This document shows, one piece after another, positions 27,901-37,300 of a DNA stretch of 64,000 bases (position 1 is the first letter of the stretch; every line of letters starts with the position of its first letter). The stretch comes from Bacillota bacterium (GTDB lineage Bacteria; Bacillota; Clostridia; Acetivibrionales; DSM-1351). A program made the translations under genes and the position numbers. Where the stretch lies: NCBI GenBank assembly GCA_023397905.1, contig JAEWSZ010000061.1, positions 13,266-77,265 on the forward strand. The letters are read 5' to 3'. The notes below the pieces were generated by a model. The model made no database searches and had not been told where the DNA came from. It was given only the letters and a program-made list of their open reading frames with translations.

Positions 27901-30900
27901 TTAAGAGAATTGATCCAGTCTGACAATACGCCTCTGTGTGCCGAAGCATATTCTCTGGACGTTTTGGTCTTTAATATATATTTCTCCTTAAAATATTCCA
28001 GGAACTTTATTTGAGCGGGATTCAATTTATCCTGTTCAAATATCATGGAACCGTAATTCAGCTTTGGAAATACCTTTCTGTCCGGAGAACTGCCTGCCGG
28101 ATTGTCCTGAAAATATTTCTGTTTGCTTATGCTTTTCACCATTTCCAACTGCTGCTGGATATTTCCCAGTTGATGATCCATAAAATTCAAAAAATCCGAA
28201 TCTATAAACTGTTGGCCAAAGCTGCTGTCAATGTGATCCATAGCAATGCTGTCAGGCATATTTGCATAAATATGGCCGGCAATCCTGGATACTGAATTTA
28301 ATTCCATCAAAAATTCATTAAGCGAAATGTCCAATCCGTATTTATTGTCAATCCTCTTTTTAAAATTGATTAGAAGGAGAGAATCAAAACCCAATGAAAA
28401 TAAATTGGTGTCCTCATTTATTTCTTCCAGTTCCAGACCGGTGATGGTATGTATTATCTCCTTTAAATCAGCTGTGATCCTCTCCCTGTTTTTTTCTGCT
28501 TTCACGGTTTTCACACTGAGGACCGGGAGCAGCGTTGCCGCGGCTGTGTCGCTTCCGCTTTGTTCCTGGGAGGTTTTGCCCGAGCCGGTGGTTGAGGGAA
28601 TGCGGTTATTTAAATCAATCCAGAAGCTTTTTCTCTGGAAGGGATAATTGGGAAGAATAACTCCCGCCTTTTTATATGAAGAATAAAAAGTATCCCAATC
28701 AAGCTCGACGCCGCGCAGGTATAAGGCCACGGCCGAGTCAAGAAACTGCTTGTATTCATTTGCACCCTGCCGCAATGACGGCGCGAAAAGGTAATCCCCC
28801 TCTGGCAGGCATTGGTTTGCAAGACCGCAAAGCGTGGCTGTTCCTCCTATTTCGATAAAAATAGTGTATCCCAATTTCTTTGCGGTTTGGACTGCATCAT
28901 AAAATCTTACCGGGTTGGACAGATGACTGACCCAATAGCCTATCTTGCCCATAGACCTGTCATCTTCAAGCTTTCCGGTTACAGTGGATATTATATCCAC
29001 ATGGGGTTTTCCATATGAAACGCTTTTAATTTTTTCGAAATAGTCATGTTCATAGGGCTTCATAAGAATCGAATGAAAAGGATGGGAAATGGGCAGTTTA
29101 TCGCAAAATACCCTTTGCTGCTGTTGTATTTTATCAATAACAATATCCACTTCACTGTGCAGTCCTGAAACGGTTGTATTCTCCGGACCGTTCACAGCGG
29201 CAACCGAAACGTTTCTGCAGCCTGTTTCGCTAATTGCCGACCTTACCACAGCTTCATTTGTCAGAACTCCGACCATTTTGCCCTCCGCCTGTACGGAATC
29301 CATCATCTTTCCACGATAGGCAATCATTTCTGCAGCATCGTCCAGGCTCAGTAAACCTGCGTAGCAGGCGGCGGAATATTCACCGATACTGTGCCCTATA
29401 ACCGCTTTCGGCTTTATTCCGAGGGTATTCCACAGTGCGGCCAGCGCATATTCAATGGAAAATATAATGGGCTGGGAGTATATCGCCTGCTGCAGCAAGC
29501 CGCTTTCCGAACCATACAGGGCTTCGGTAACAGATATATCAAGTAAAGACTTAAACTTTTCCTCACAGAGGTCAATCGCATTTTTGAAAGTCTCAGAAGT
29601 TTCATAAAAGCTTCTGCCTATGTCCTTATATATGGAACCCTGGCCTGTAAACAGGAATACCACATTATCACTTAAAAAGCTCTTATAGTCCGAGGCAAAT
29701 TCTTTAAACTGTTGTTCATTTTCAAGACAGCTTTCCAGTTCCCTTATAAAGCCTTCCTTATGCTGTGCAGACAGGCCAAAGCGGTAATTCAGCCCTCCCC
29801 TGCTCATATTTGCCGTATAGCATATGTCATTTATGGAGGATTTTGTTCCTGACAAATATTCCTTCATTCTTATGACGGTCTCCCTCAATGTATTATCGTC
29901 CTTGGCGGATAAGGTCATAGCGTGCCACGGCAGCTCCTGCCTGTCTCCGGGAACCTCTTCCGGGGCTTCCTCAATAATGGCATGTGCAAGCGTTCCGCTA
30001 AAGCCAAAGGAACTGATGCCGGCCCGTCTTTTTTGCCCGCCGTTTTTCCAGTCCATTGCTTTATCTGCCACATGGATATTCTTCCACTGTATATTGGGGT
30101 TTGGGTTGTTAAAATGGATACTGGGCGGTATTTTACCGTTCTTCAGGGCTAATATTACCTTTATCAGGCCCGCGATTCCCGCCGCCGCTTCCAGATGTGC
30201 TATATTTGTCTTTACGGCTCCAATGAGCAGGTCCCTGTTCCTGTTTTTAAAGACCTCGGACAGAGCCTGGACCTCGATAAGATCTCCCAATTCCGTACCC
30301 GCTCCGTGTGCCTCCACATAATCTATGTCCTCCGGTGAAAGGCCGGCCTGTTCCAGCGCCTGTTTTATGACATTTCTCTGAGATATGCCGTTGGGAGCTG
30401 TGAAACCGTTGGTCCTGCCGTCCTGTCCTACGGAAACGCTTTTTACCACTGCATGTATGGAATTTTTGTCCTTTCCGGCGTCCGCAAGTCTTTTCAATAT
30501 GACTATGCCGCAGCCCTCGCCTCTTCCGAAACCATCCGCAGAGGCATCGAAGGCTTTGCATCTGCCGTCTTCCGACAAGCCGTTGATCTTGGAAAGGCCT
30601 ATAAAAGACTCAGGGGTTAAAATCATATTGACTCCGCCCACTATTGCCATATCGCATTCGGCCTTTCTCAGGCTCTGTACCGCCGCATTCAGGGCGACAA
30701 GCGAAGATGAGCAGGCGGTATCGAAAGCTATGGAGGGACCTTTAAAATCATAAAAGTATGACAATCTGCCGCAGGCAGCATTAAAGGAAACTCCGGTAAC
30801 AGAATAGGAGTTTATGTCCTCCGCATTTCCCGAATGTATTTGTGCTTTTATATAATCTGCGGAATTAATACCTATAAATACGCCTGTACTGCTTCCCTTC

Positions 30901-31331
30901 AGTTTTTCAATGTTCAATCCGGCATTCTCCAGAGCTTCCCAGCTCACTTCAAGCAGCAGCCGCTGCTGCGGATCTATGGAGCTTGCCTCCACAGGGGAAA
31001 TTTCAAAATGCCTGTTATCAAATTTATCAATGGGGATATTGAGGAACGCACCGTTCCTGGTGTACATTTTCCCAGCCTCATCCCTGTTGCTGCTGCAGTA
31101 CATATCACTTGGAAAGCGGCTGTCAGGTATTTCAGTAACAGTATCTATACCATTTTTCAATATCTCCCAGAATGCGTCAGGATCGTTTGCGCCACCCGGA
31201 AAACGGCAGCCGCACCCTATTATTGCAATATCCTCGTTTGACTTGCCGCTGTTGATTTGATTTGATAAATTTTCAATTTTATCGGCGGCTTTTTTTAATG
31301 CAATCTTATATTTGCTGATATCCTGTTCCAT
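18951..31331 (-). CDS. Hybrid PKS-NRPS: KS-AT-ACP-aminotransferase-C-A-PCP-E-C-A-PCP
   Basis: A 4126-residue hybrid synthase. An N-terminal coiled docking segment covers residues 1-30. KS is at 34-460 (Cys207 in DTACSSS, His342, His379; variants HGAGT and NIAHLE). AT is at 555-870 (GHSIGE Ser648, SHPFH 749). ACP is at 950-1025 (Ser984). A class III PLP aminotransferase is at 1130-1545 (Lys1381 in TYGKIVGGG), like the iturin/mycosubtilin AMT domain. C1 is at 1570-1990 (HHTIADG). A1 is at 2010-2510 with code D-A-K-D-I-G-V-V-D-K, nearly the surfactin Glu code. PCP has Ser2557. E is at 2610-3030 (HHLVIDGVSW, RTVGWFT). The DCL-type C2 is at 3068-3490 (HHHIIADGW). A2 is at 3520-4020 with code D-A-F-W-L-G-G-T-F-K, a Val-type code. 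PCP has Ser4072. Predicted step: build a beta-amino acyl unit, then add D-Glu and L-Val. Confidence 0.94.
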   Translation of the reverse strand: MEQDISKYKIALKKAADKIENLSNQINSGKSNEDIAIIGCGCRFPGGANDPDAFWEILKNGIDTVTEIPDSRFPSDMYCSSNRDEAGKMYTRNGAFLNIPIDKFDNRHFEISPVEASSIDPQQRLLLEVSWEALENAGLNIEKLKGSSTGVFIGINSADYIKAQIHSGNAEDINSYSVTGVSFNAACGRLSYFYDFKGPSIAFDTACSSSLVALNAAVQSLRKAECDMAIVGGVNMILTPESFIGLSKINGLSEDGRCKAFDASADGFGRGEGCGIVILKRLADAGKDKNSIHAVVKSVSVGQDGRTNGFTAPNGISQRNVIKQALEQAGLSPEDIDYVEAHGAGTELGDLIEVQALSEVFKNRNRDLLIGAVKTNIAHLEAAAGIAGLIKVILALKNGKIPPSIHFNNPNPNIQWKNIHVADKAMDWKNGGQKRRAGISSFGFSGTLAHAIIEEAPEEVPGDRQELPWHAMTLSAKDDNTLRETVIRMKEYLSGTKSSINDICYTANMSRGGLNYRFGLSAQHKEGFIRELESCLENEQQFKEFASDYKSFLSDNVVFLFTGQGSIYKDIGRSFYETSETFKNAIDLCEEKFKSLLDISVTEALYGSESGLLQQAIYSQPIIFSIEYALAALWNTLGIKPKAVIGHSIGEYSAACYAGLLSLDDAAEMIAYRGKMMDSVQAEGKMVGVLTNEAVVRSAISETGCRNVSVAAVNGPENTTVSGLHSEVDIVIDKIQQQQRVFCDKLPISHPFHSILMKPYEHDYFEKIKSVSYGKPHVDIISTVTGKLEDDRSMGKIGYWVSHLSNPVRFYDAVQTAKKLGYTIFIEIGGTATLCGLANQCLPEGDYLFAPSLRQGANEYKQFLDSAVALYLRGVELDWDTFYSSYKKAGVILPNYPFQRKSFWIDLNNRIPSTTGSGKTSQEQSGSDTAAATLLPVLSVKTVKAEKNRERITADLKEIIHTITGLELEEINEDTNLFSLGFDSLLLINFKKRIDNKYGLDISLNEFLMELNSVSRIAGHIYANMPDSIAMDHIDSSFGQQFIDSDFLNFMDHQLGNIQQQLEMVKSISKQKYFQDNPAGSSPDRKVFPKLNYGSMIFEQDKLNPAQIKFLEYFKEKYILKTKTSREYASAHRGVLSDWINSLNFRLSMKDILYPVVSKTSQGARFWDIDGNEYIDLAIGYGVHYFGHNPPFIRDAIANQLSRGFELGPQCELAGKVAQLVHELTGVERVAICNTGSEAVMEALRISRAARKRDRIVRFAGSYHGTFDGVLTDSDEEGPFPASQGTTYGMVKDTVSLIYGSQESIEYIEEHHQEIAAVLVEPVQSRKPGFHPKAFLHQLRELTARTGIILIFDEMVNGFRIHPGGAQAYFGIKADIVTYGKIVGGGMPIGMIAGKKEYIDMIDGGAWNFGDLSMPEKSTVVFAGTFCKHPLTMAASYAALSYLKEKGEALQNEVNRKTELFAGRINEFFETEKVPVRVRYFGSQFRFESFGKYDLSLLPIEMDIFFYLLLYKGIYTWERRTCCFCTEITEEDIDIVVQKIKESIYELRQGGFSFSEDDSFAADEDTTGIAPMSLAQKRLYTLINISDTDTYNIIGTMKIKGKLDIKRLEEIFKSLIVRHESLRTRLFIRDNELLQEVLPEVDFKVDVIHREASQDLDELIGKTVRRFELSNAPLVRVSVIETAEAESLLLIDMHHTIADGLSVNILTQEFIRLYEGRELEPAVRQYREYAAFEEEFLNSDNIKKNEAYWLKKLSGDIVQLNLPADYKRPAALGSEGNTVKMKISSVTVSNLRELGRKTGTSLFMVLVSAFNILLHKLTGNEDILIGTPVTNRKNGEFDNSVGMYTNTIVLRNFPDSRQKYSEFLKEVRQSCLEAYANMDYPFNLLVNKLNIKRDLNTNPLFNVIFIYENANDRVFRIKDLDVENYDYKLKTAKFDFSVEILEENGLFNVNLNYRTDLFMEETIERWGEYFANILNSIINDENISISDMELVTQSEKNQLIYGFNKTDAPYPREKTINELFEEQAERNPGLKAVVSGKQSLTYKELNYRANQIAHILREKNVKPDTVVGIMAERSVEMILGIMGILKAGGAYLPIDPNLPKNRIDYMAEDSNMHLLLTTSKARKDLNKITDYIFLDDERLYSGGLENNPGNVNNPEDLAYVIYTSGTTGTPKGVMIEHKSVVNLVCALSDGIYSNYNNGLNIALVAPYTFDASVKQIFAALLLGNSLYIVPEDDRREGDRLVKFYLDNGIEITDGTPIHLAMIADSELIGNKNLRLKNFIIGGDELPENTLERLFARMPGTPVVTNVYGPTECCVDSTCININSENLKQFSNIPIGKPLNNYRAYILKGGELCPTGVPGELCIAGEGVSRGYLNKPELTKDKFTPNPFVPGETIYRTGDLARRMPDGNIEFLGRIDHQVKIRGYRIEPGDIEAQLLKNQYVKEAAVAVKEDHTGNRYLCAYIVSDRKVATEEIREFLAGELPDYFMPSHFVQLDRLPLSQNGKLDRNALPDPEMSVDNQEYEAPRNEIEEKLVEAWTEVLGIKNIGIRDNFFVIGGDSIKALQIMILLSRTGLRMEVKDLFANPCIKSLGKYVTRETKAAEADEPVEGLVELTPIQKRFFNNNPEEVNHFNHAIMLYREDGFDKEIVERAFMRLIRHHDALRMVYERKDGRISQRYRGPEEKLFDLYVHDVRGMGSQQEEVELIASNMQKEISISEGALVKLCIFKTEKGEHLLIAIHHLVIDGVSWRILLEDFGTLYEKALKGQEAELPHKTDSYKVFAEKINEYAHNGKLSAEKDFWVINSLYEKNLFIDAKENRREKFESVKTLSISLEKETTRQLIREANRAYNTEINDILITALLLALRELKGENRFEIFMEGHGRDILENVDTSRTVGWFTAIYPVNVELRQQKELSLNIKTVKETIRRIPNKGIGYGILKYLLEDRELPQNEKPPVLFNYMGQLDNIHSDLFSLSWLPSGQSSGNKIAWIPSLEIAAAVVNGCLTVSTSYSENEYGDDVIKELNQRYKVNLEWVIHHCVHKEDSEKTPSDYGDKEISLEQLAEIGNKYAGFEIEKIYPLSNMQKGMLFHALEDPDSRAYFEQTVMDISGNIDANALEFSFNAVMKQHEALRAAFEYEITGEPRQIVIKDRKAGFAYIDISEKAAGEKIKYVDNFIKEDAEEGFDLNKQALMRAALIRISGQGYKLIWSHHHIIADGWCLGLIISDLFEVYGKTMRHEAYELQDTRPYSDYIRWLEAQDREAGEKYFAEYLAGYEEKVYIPRLSHAGAAQPYQREEKVFELSRELTGKLTQLAGNNNVTVNTVLQCIWGIILGRYNNTDDVVFGTIVSGRNPEFTGIEKMVGIFINTLPTRIKLKPSMSVGDLLKTVQSEALENDRHSYMNLSEIQTLSKLNKELINHIFVYENYSMDSGMLEDNEAQGFKIDAIKALEQTNYSFNIVAYPGEKLKFQLIYDGGIYDKRIADNIELHLRTVAEQIAEDDSREIHKLCLLSQQERNMLLYKFNDTKTDYPRDKTIHELFEEQAEKTPDNTAVVYKDMRVTYGELNGKADLLAAVLREKGVKPGNMVGIMERRSIDMIVGIMGILKAGGAYLPIDPNFPRERVSALLKDAAAPVLLTSKEHVPEAGNFVCPSGGIIYLEELEDCPDIDITVKTEYKGSAGDLAYVMYTSGSTGRPKGILISHRNVVRLVKNTNYIRFEKGDRILMTGAVAFDASTFEIWGSLLNGLQLHLTDEETILDAERLGEELARNNITTLWLTSPLFNQLAQQKPEIFMPLKYLLVGGDVLSPKYINMVREICKHLVVINGYGPTENTTFSVCFPIDRDYGDNIPIGRPISNSTAYIADTYGNPQPVGVYGELWVGGDGVANGYLNRPELSEEKFIPDPFAHKSSGNRLLYRTGDLARWLPDGKIEFLGRMDQQVKIRGFRIELGEIESRLLKYKGVKEAVVIARQEKNDSKYLCGYISSDEPVKATELREFLGRELPGYMLPAYFVFLDKLPLTGNGKVDAGALPGPDVNGNTGKEYTAPENAVEEKLTRIWSQVLESGRVGIRDNFFEIGGNSLKVMQIIKLINKEFNVNLGIKVFFENPDIKSLAGLISLTQNSCDSAGDVVEEEI

Positions 31332-31378
31332 ACCAATTCATCTCCATTTCATTCATTACAGGAATGCTTCCCGGCACA

Positions 31379-34300
31379 TTATAGCAACGCGTTTATTTCC
31401 GACAGTATGTCATCAGTACTCTGTACACTGTCGGTCTGTCCCTTCTCAAGTTCTTCAGGGAACAATACTTCGGACACCAAATAATTTGAAAGCTTCCTCA
31501 AGGACGGGTAATTGAAGAATAAAGAGACATCCAGCTGTGAATTGGTCAGTTTGTTGACTTCATTCCTCATAGAGAAAATCATCAGAGAATCCGCTCCCTG
31601 CTCCATAAGCGAAATGTCTAAAGCTGGCAGCTGGTCGCCCTGGAAACCCATTATCCTTCCGGCCTGTTTTTGCAAGTGGCTTAAGAGCAGCGCTTTTCTT
31701 TCTTCTTTCTTCAATCCCTTCAGTTCTGCAAGAATACTGCTTTCCCTTTTGGAACCCTCCGCATTTACGGCAGTACTCTCACGGCCGGTCAGCACTTTTG
31801 AAAGGAAATCGTCGATCTCTTTAATCCCCAGCGCATTTGCAAACATACCCCAGTTCACATCTGCCGCAAGAACATTCGAATAATTTTCATTAAATAATGT
31901 GCCGATAATTTTTATTCCTATATCAGGGTGTATGCCATATATACCCTGCTTGCGCATATACTCAATTACACCGGAATCCTGAGCCGCCATTCCCGAACCC
32001 AGCCACGGCCCCCAGCAGACCACAGCTGCCGGCAGATTATTCATCAGCCTGTATTGTGCAAATATGTTCAGGAAATAATTTGCCGCCGCATAGTTGCTCT
32101 GCCCGACATTTCCGGTAATCGATGTTATGGAGGACAGCATTATGAAGAAATCCAGGGACTCGTCGATAAAAACACTATGCAGATTAACAGTTCCCTTGAG
32201 CTTTGCATCCAATACTGAAGAAAAGCTTTCCCAGGTTTGATCAGCGATCATCTTGTCCTCTATTGTGCCTGCGGCATGCACTATTCCTTTCAAAGGAGGC
32301 ATACCCGCATGGATTGCAGCTTTTAGATCACTGACTTCCTTTTCATTGCATATATCAGCCTGGGCAAGCATTATATTCACTCCCTGCCCCATCCATTTCC
32401 GGAGTGTTTCAGCTGTGCTTTCCCCCGGGCCTCTTCTGCTGACCAGAACTAAATTGCGGGCCCCATGATTTACCAGATATTCGGCATATACCATGCCCAC
32501 GGCGCCTGTTCCACCTGTAATCAGATAAGCGGCTTCCTCCTGGATTGCCAGTGGCTGTGACACCGTTTTTTTACTATTCCCTGCCAGGTCGGAATGCTTT
32601 ATAAGCCTTAGTACATACCGCCCCGAACCAGTCCTCAGGAGCAGCTGCTTATCTTTTCCGGCGCTTATTTCTCTGGCTAAGGCTTCCTTATCCTCTTCCA
32701 GAACCTTTGGATCGATGTCAATAATTCCTCCCCATATTTGAGGATGCTCTATTCTGACTGTCTCGGAAAATCCCCAGAGCGTAGCCTGTGAAAATTCCAG
32801 GCTGGTTTCATTTTTTACCCTGTGGACGCCGTCTGTGATTACCCACAGCTTTGAATTACCCGATATTTTACTTTGGGTTAAGGCCTGCACAAGGTATAAA
32901 AGCCCTCCGCAGCTTTTTCTCTGCTTTTCCAGAAGAGTCCCTGCTTCCAGATTTTCATTTTTCAAATCCATGTCTGCAAGATATACAAATTTTAAGTCAG
33001 CTGCTTCAAATCTGTTTGCCAAGCTGCCGATAAGTTTCACAAAATCATTTTTACTATCATATGAAATCTTATAGGCATCATCCTGTCCCTCAGCATAACC
33101 GCTGCCTTCATGTACGACAACAGTTTTAATCCCGTGCCCGGACAGAGCCTTTTCAAGGTTAAAGCCCACTCCCGCGTTGTCCATAAACAATATGTATTTT
33201 TCATTATCCCCATACTCCGGATTTTTGCTGCCAGACGCCTTTTCTACCCAGTTCACATGGTAGAACATATGACTGTTGTTACTGTTCATTTCTCTCAGAA
33301 GGCTGTTTCTGTTGGTTAATCTGGCCATAATCTTTTCTATTGTAAAAACAATCTCACCATTTTCATTGTAAACATATATATCTCCGATAATGACTTCCTT
33401 CTGGACCTCCACATTTGTATGGCACCAGAAATATTGAGCGGGAGTATAGTGATAGGTGAGCTTTGCAATTGAAAACGGGATCATGGTCCTTACAGTGTCC
33501 TCCGCATTTTTGGCTTCCATTCTTGTTGTAAGCTCGGAAATAGGTATTGCCGACTGGAATATGGAATCTATTACCCCTGGATACAGGATGTATGCCCCTA
33601 AATCAGGAATACCTTCCAGAGGCCTTATGAGACAAATTCCTTTGTTATCCTTCTTCCATACTTTTTCAATCCTTCTAAAACCCTCTCCCAGATTAAATCC
33701 GAAGCTGGTAAGTGAATCGTAGAAATCAAAGCCCGTATCATCTTCGGGATACATTTCTTTGAGTTCTTCCACAGAGATCCTCATGTTCTCCGAATTGCTC
33801 CCGGCCTGCACACTTCTCATATTGCCAAGGCAGTGTTTCGTCCAGCTTGAATTGTCCGCCTTGTTGTCCTTGCTTACAATCTGGAATTTTGTGCTGTCGC
33901 CGTGTATGTTTTCGACATATACCTGTACCGTTCTTTCCCCGTCATTTTCCACCAGCAGGGGAGAACGGAATTCAATATTTTCAATCACACAGGCTGAGGA
34001 TGAATTGTCAAGCTGCCTGGACAGTGATAAAAGCATGGAAATATGAGCTGCGGCCGGAGAAATTGAGGTATCAAAAATTATATGCTCTTTCATAAAATAT
34101 GGAGTTTCTGCAGTAAAAATCCTCTGATAAACCATTGAATCTTCCAGGAACGGAGTAGTGATCCTTTGACCGATTAAGGGGTGCAGATCACTGCCGCCGG
34201 CAACTCCGCCTGCTTTTTCGTGTTCAAATACAGGCTGTACCCAGTACTGCTTTCTGTCAAAGGGATATGTGGGCAGCTGAACGGGATTCCAGCCGCACTG

Positions 34301-37300
34301 TCCTCCAATATCAAAATTGGCCCAGTCTACCCTGAGACCCATGGCATACAGCTCGGCCATGCTCAAAGTCAGCTGTTCCCACTCTGCCTTCTTCCTTTTA
34401 AGCGACGGTACAATTGCAGCAGTCCCGTTTAGAGTCATTCCGCCCAAGGAAACCAGTGTCCTGTCTGACCCGATCTCTATTATTAACAGCTCCTTCCCGT
34501 CTTTCAAGGCAAGCATTGAATGATAAAAATCCACCTTTTCCCTGATATGCCGTGTCCAATACTCCGAATCTAAAACATCGTTTTCATCGAGGATTTTTCC
34601 TGTCAGGGAGGATAAAAATTTTATTTCGGGCTTTTCAAATTTAACCTCGGAAGCAATTAATCTGAAATCTTCAAGAACCGGTTCCATCAGCTGCGAATGA
34701 AAACCGTGGGACACCTTTAGTCTATTGACTTTAGTACCGCTCTTTTCCGCCTTTTCCAGAATACTTTCAACCGAGCTCTTATCACCTGATATGACAATGC
34801 TCTGGGCGGCATTATAAGCGGCAACTGAAACCTTGTCCTTATAATCGTTTATCAGAGACATGACTGTTTTTATATCGGCGAATACTGCTCCCATGGAACC
34901 ATGTCCGGGAGCGGAATCCATCAGCCGTCCCCTTGCCGCCACAAGCTTTACTGCGTCATTAAGGCTCATCATCCCTGCAGCCGCAGCCGCCGCGTATTCC
35001 CCTATGCTGTGTCCCAGCACTATGTCCGGAGTGACGCCGAAATGTTCCCATAACTTGTACAGGGAATACTCCACTGAAAAAATGAGCGGCTGTGCATAAA
35101 GGGTTCTTTCTATCTCATCTGCGGATGCAGCCTCTGAATAAATCAGCTCGGTAAGCGACTTTAATATAAATGGCCTGAACAACCTGTTGCATTGGTCAAA
35201 TGCCAGCTTGAACACAGGGTTGCGTTGATACAGTTCTTTTCCCATACCCACGTATTGCGAGCCCTGTCCCGAAAACATGAAGACAATCTGAGGATTTGTT
35301 CCAACTGCTTCCTCACTGTCCATATTTGTGAAGGTACCATCCTTATTCTCGCCCGACAGGAAATTTTCCATCTTATCGATAAACTCTTCCCGTGTTTTTC
35401 CAATCACGCTGAACCGGTAATCAAAATCAGCTCTGGTTATATTTGCGGTATGGATAATATCTTCCAAAGCATGCTCCGTATGGACTTTCATATATTCCAT
35501 ATAATTTTTTACGCCTTGGAGCAGAGAATTCTTTGTTTTTGCCGACAGCTTAAGGATCAGGCCGGTATCTCCATCAGAGGCTTTTATCTTTTCAACCGCC
35601 GGCGGTTCTTCCAATATGATGTGGGCATTGGAACCCCCGAACCCGAACCCGTTCAATCCCGCTCTTCTGATCCTGTCTCCATTCTCCCAGGATACGTTGC
35701 TGTCAACCACCTTTACGGGAGCGGAATCCCATGGAATATACGGATTTGGAGTCTTAAAATTCAGGTTTGCCGGTATCACGCCATGTTTAAAAGACAGCAG
35801 CACCTTCATGATACTGGCCATTCCTGCGGCGGCTTCCAGGTGCCCGATATTGGACTTGACCGATCCGATTTTTAACGGATTGCTCCGGCTTTTGCTTTGT
35901 CCGTATACTTCCATAACGGCCTTTACCTCGATTGGATCCCCCAGAGGCGTACCCGTGCCATGCATTTCCATATAATCTATGTCCGCCGCCTCCAGTCCGG
36001 AATCCTTCAACGCCTTCTGAATAACCTTCTGCTGTGCCAATCCGTTTGGAGCGGTCAAGCCGTTGCTCTTTCCATCCTGATTGATGGCAGTGCCCCTAAT
36101 GACACCATGGACATTGTTATTTTCCTTTAGCGCATCCGACAGTCTTCTTAAAACAATAACACCGGCTCCTTCTCCTCTTCCGTAGCCATTTGCCGAAGCA
36201 TCAAAGGTTTTGCTGCAGCCGTCCACAGATATGGCCTGAAGCTTTGAGAAACAAATGTGTGCCAGAGGCGAGAGAATGATATTCACGCCTGCCACCACAG
36301 CAGTATCTATTTCACCTGATTCCAGGGCCTTGCACGCTATATGCAGAGCGGTCAGAGATGATGAGCAGGCAGTATCTACGGATAAACAGGGGCCCTCAAA
36401 GCCAAAGGTGTAGGATATCCTTCCGCAGCATGTGCTGGAGGTTGTGCCGGTCAGGGAATATGCATCTATTCTGCCGGTATCGCCTGAATTTCTATGGGCC
36501 ATGGAATACTCCTCTCCAGATATTCCCACATATACACCTGTGTTTGTCCCAAAAAATCTGCCAATGTCCAGGCCGGCGTTTTCAAATGCTTCCCAGGTAA
36601 GTTCAAGCAGCATTCTCTGCTGAGGGTCAAGGGCCACCGCTTCTTTGGGTGAGATATTAAAAAACGGCGCATCAAACCGGTCTACCGGGATATTCAGGAA
36701 TCCGCCCAGCTTTGTGTACATTTTACCGGGCGCGCCGACATCCGCATCATAATATTTTTCAGAATCCCACCTATTGTCCGGAATCTCGCAGATCCCGCTT
36801 CTTCCGTTTATCAGAACCTCCCAGAAGCTATCCGGGTCGTTTGCCCCTCCGGGGAAGCGGCAGCTCATTCCAACCGCCGCAACTCCCTTATGGGCTTTTC
36901 CGCCTGTCAATGCTTTGTCTGAGGCGCCCGTTTCGTTTAATTCCTTCTTTTGCAGCGTATCATATATGTAATCCACTAATTTATTGACATTGGGATAGTT
37001 AAATACGGCAGACACCGAAAGCCCCATGTTCATATCCTTTTCTATTCTTTCGATAAATTGAGGTATATTGATTGATACCATCCCAAAATCCGTAAATGCA
37101 GCATCATAGTCTGTTATTTTTGTCTCCAGAATTTCTTCTATTACATCTCTGACATAGGACAATAATTTTTCTCTTGTAATACTGCCCTTTACGCTGTTGT
37201 GATTTGAATTTTCCTGTTGCAGCATCTTGTGCACCTCCTGTAAAACAGAATTTAATTCTCCGCTGTTGTACCTGCCGGCAAGCTCCGTTCTTCTCACCTT

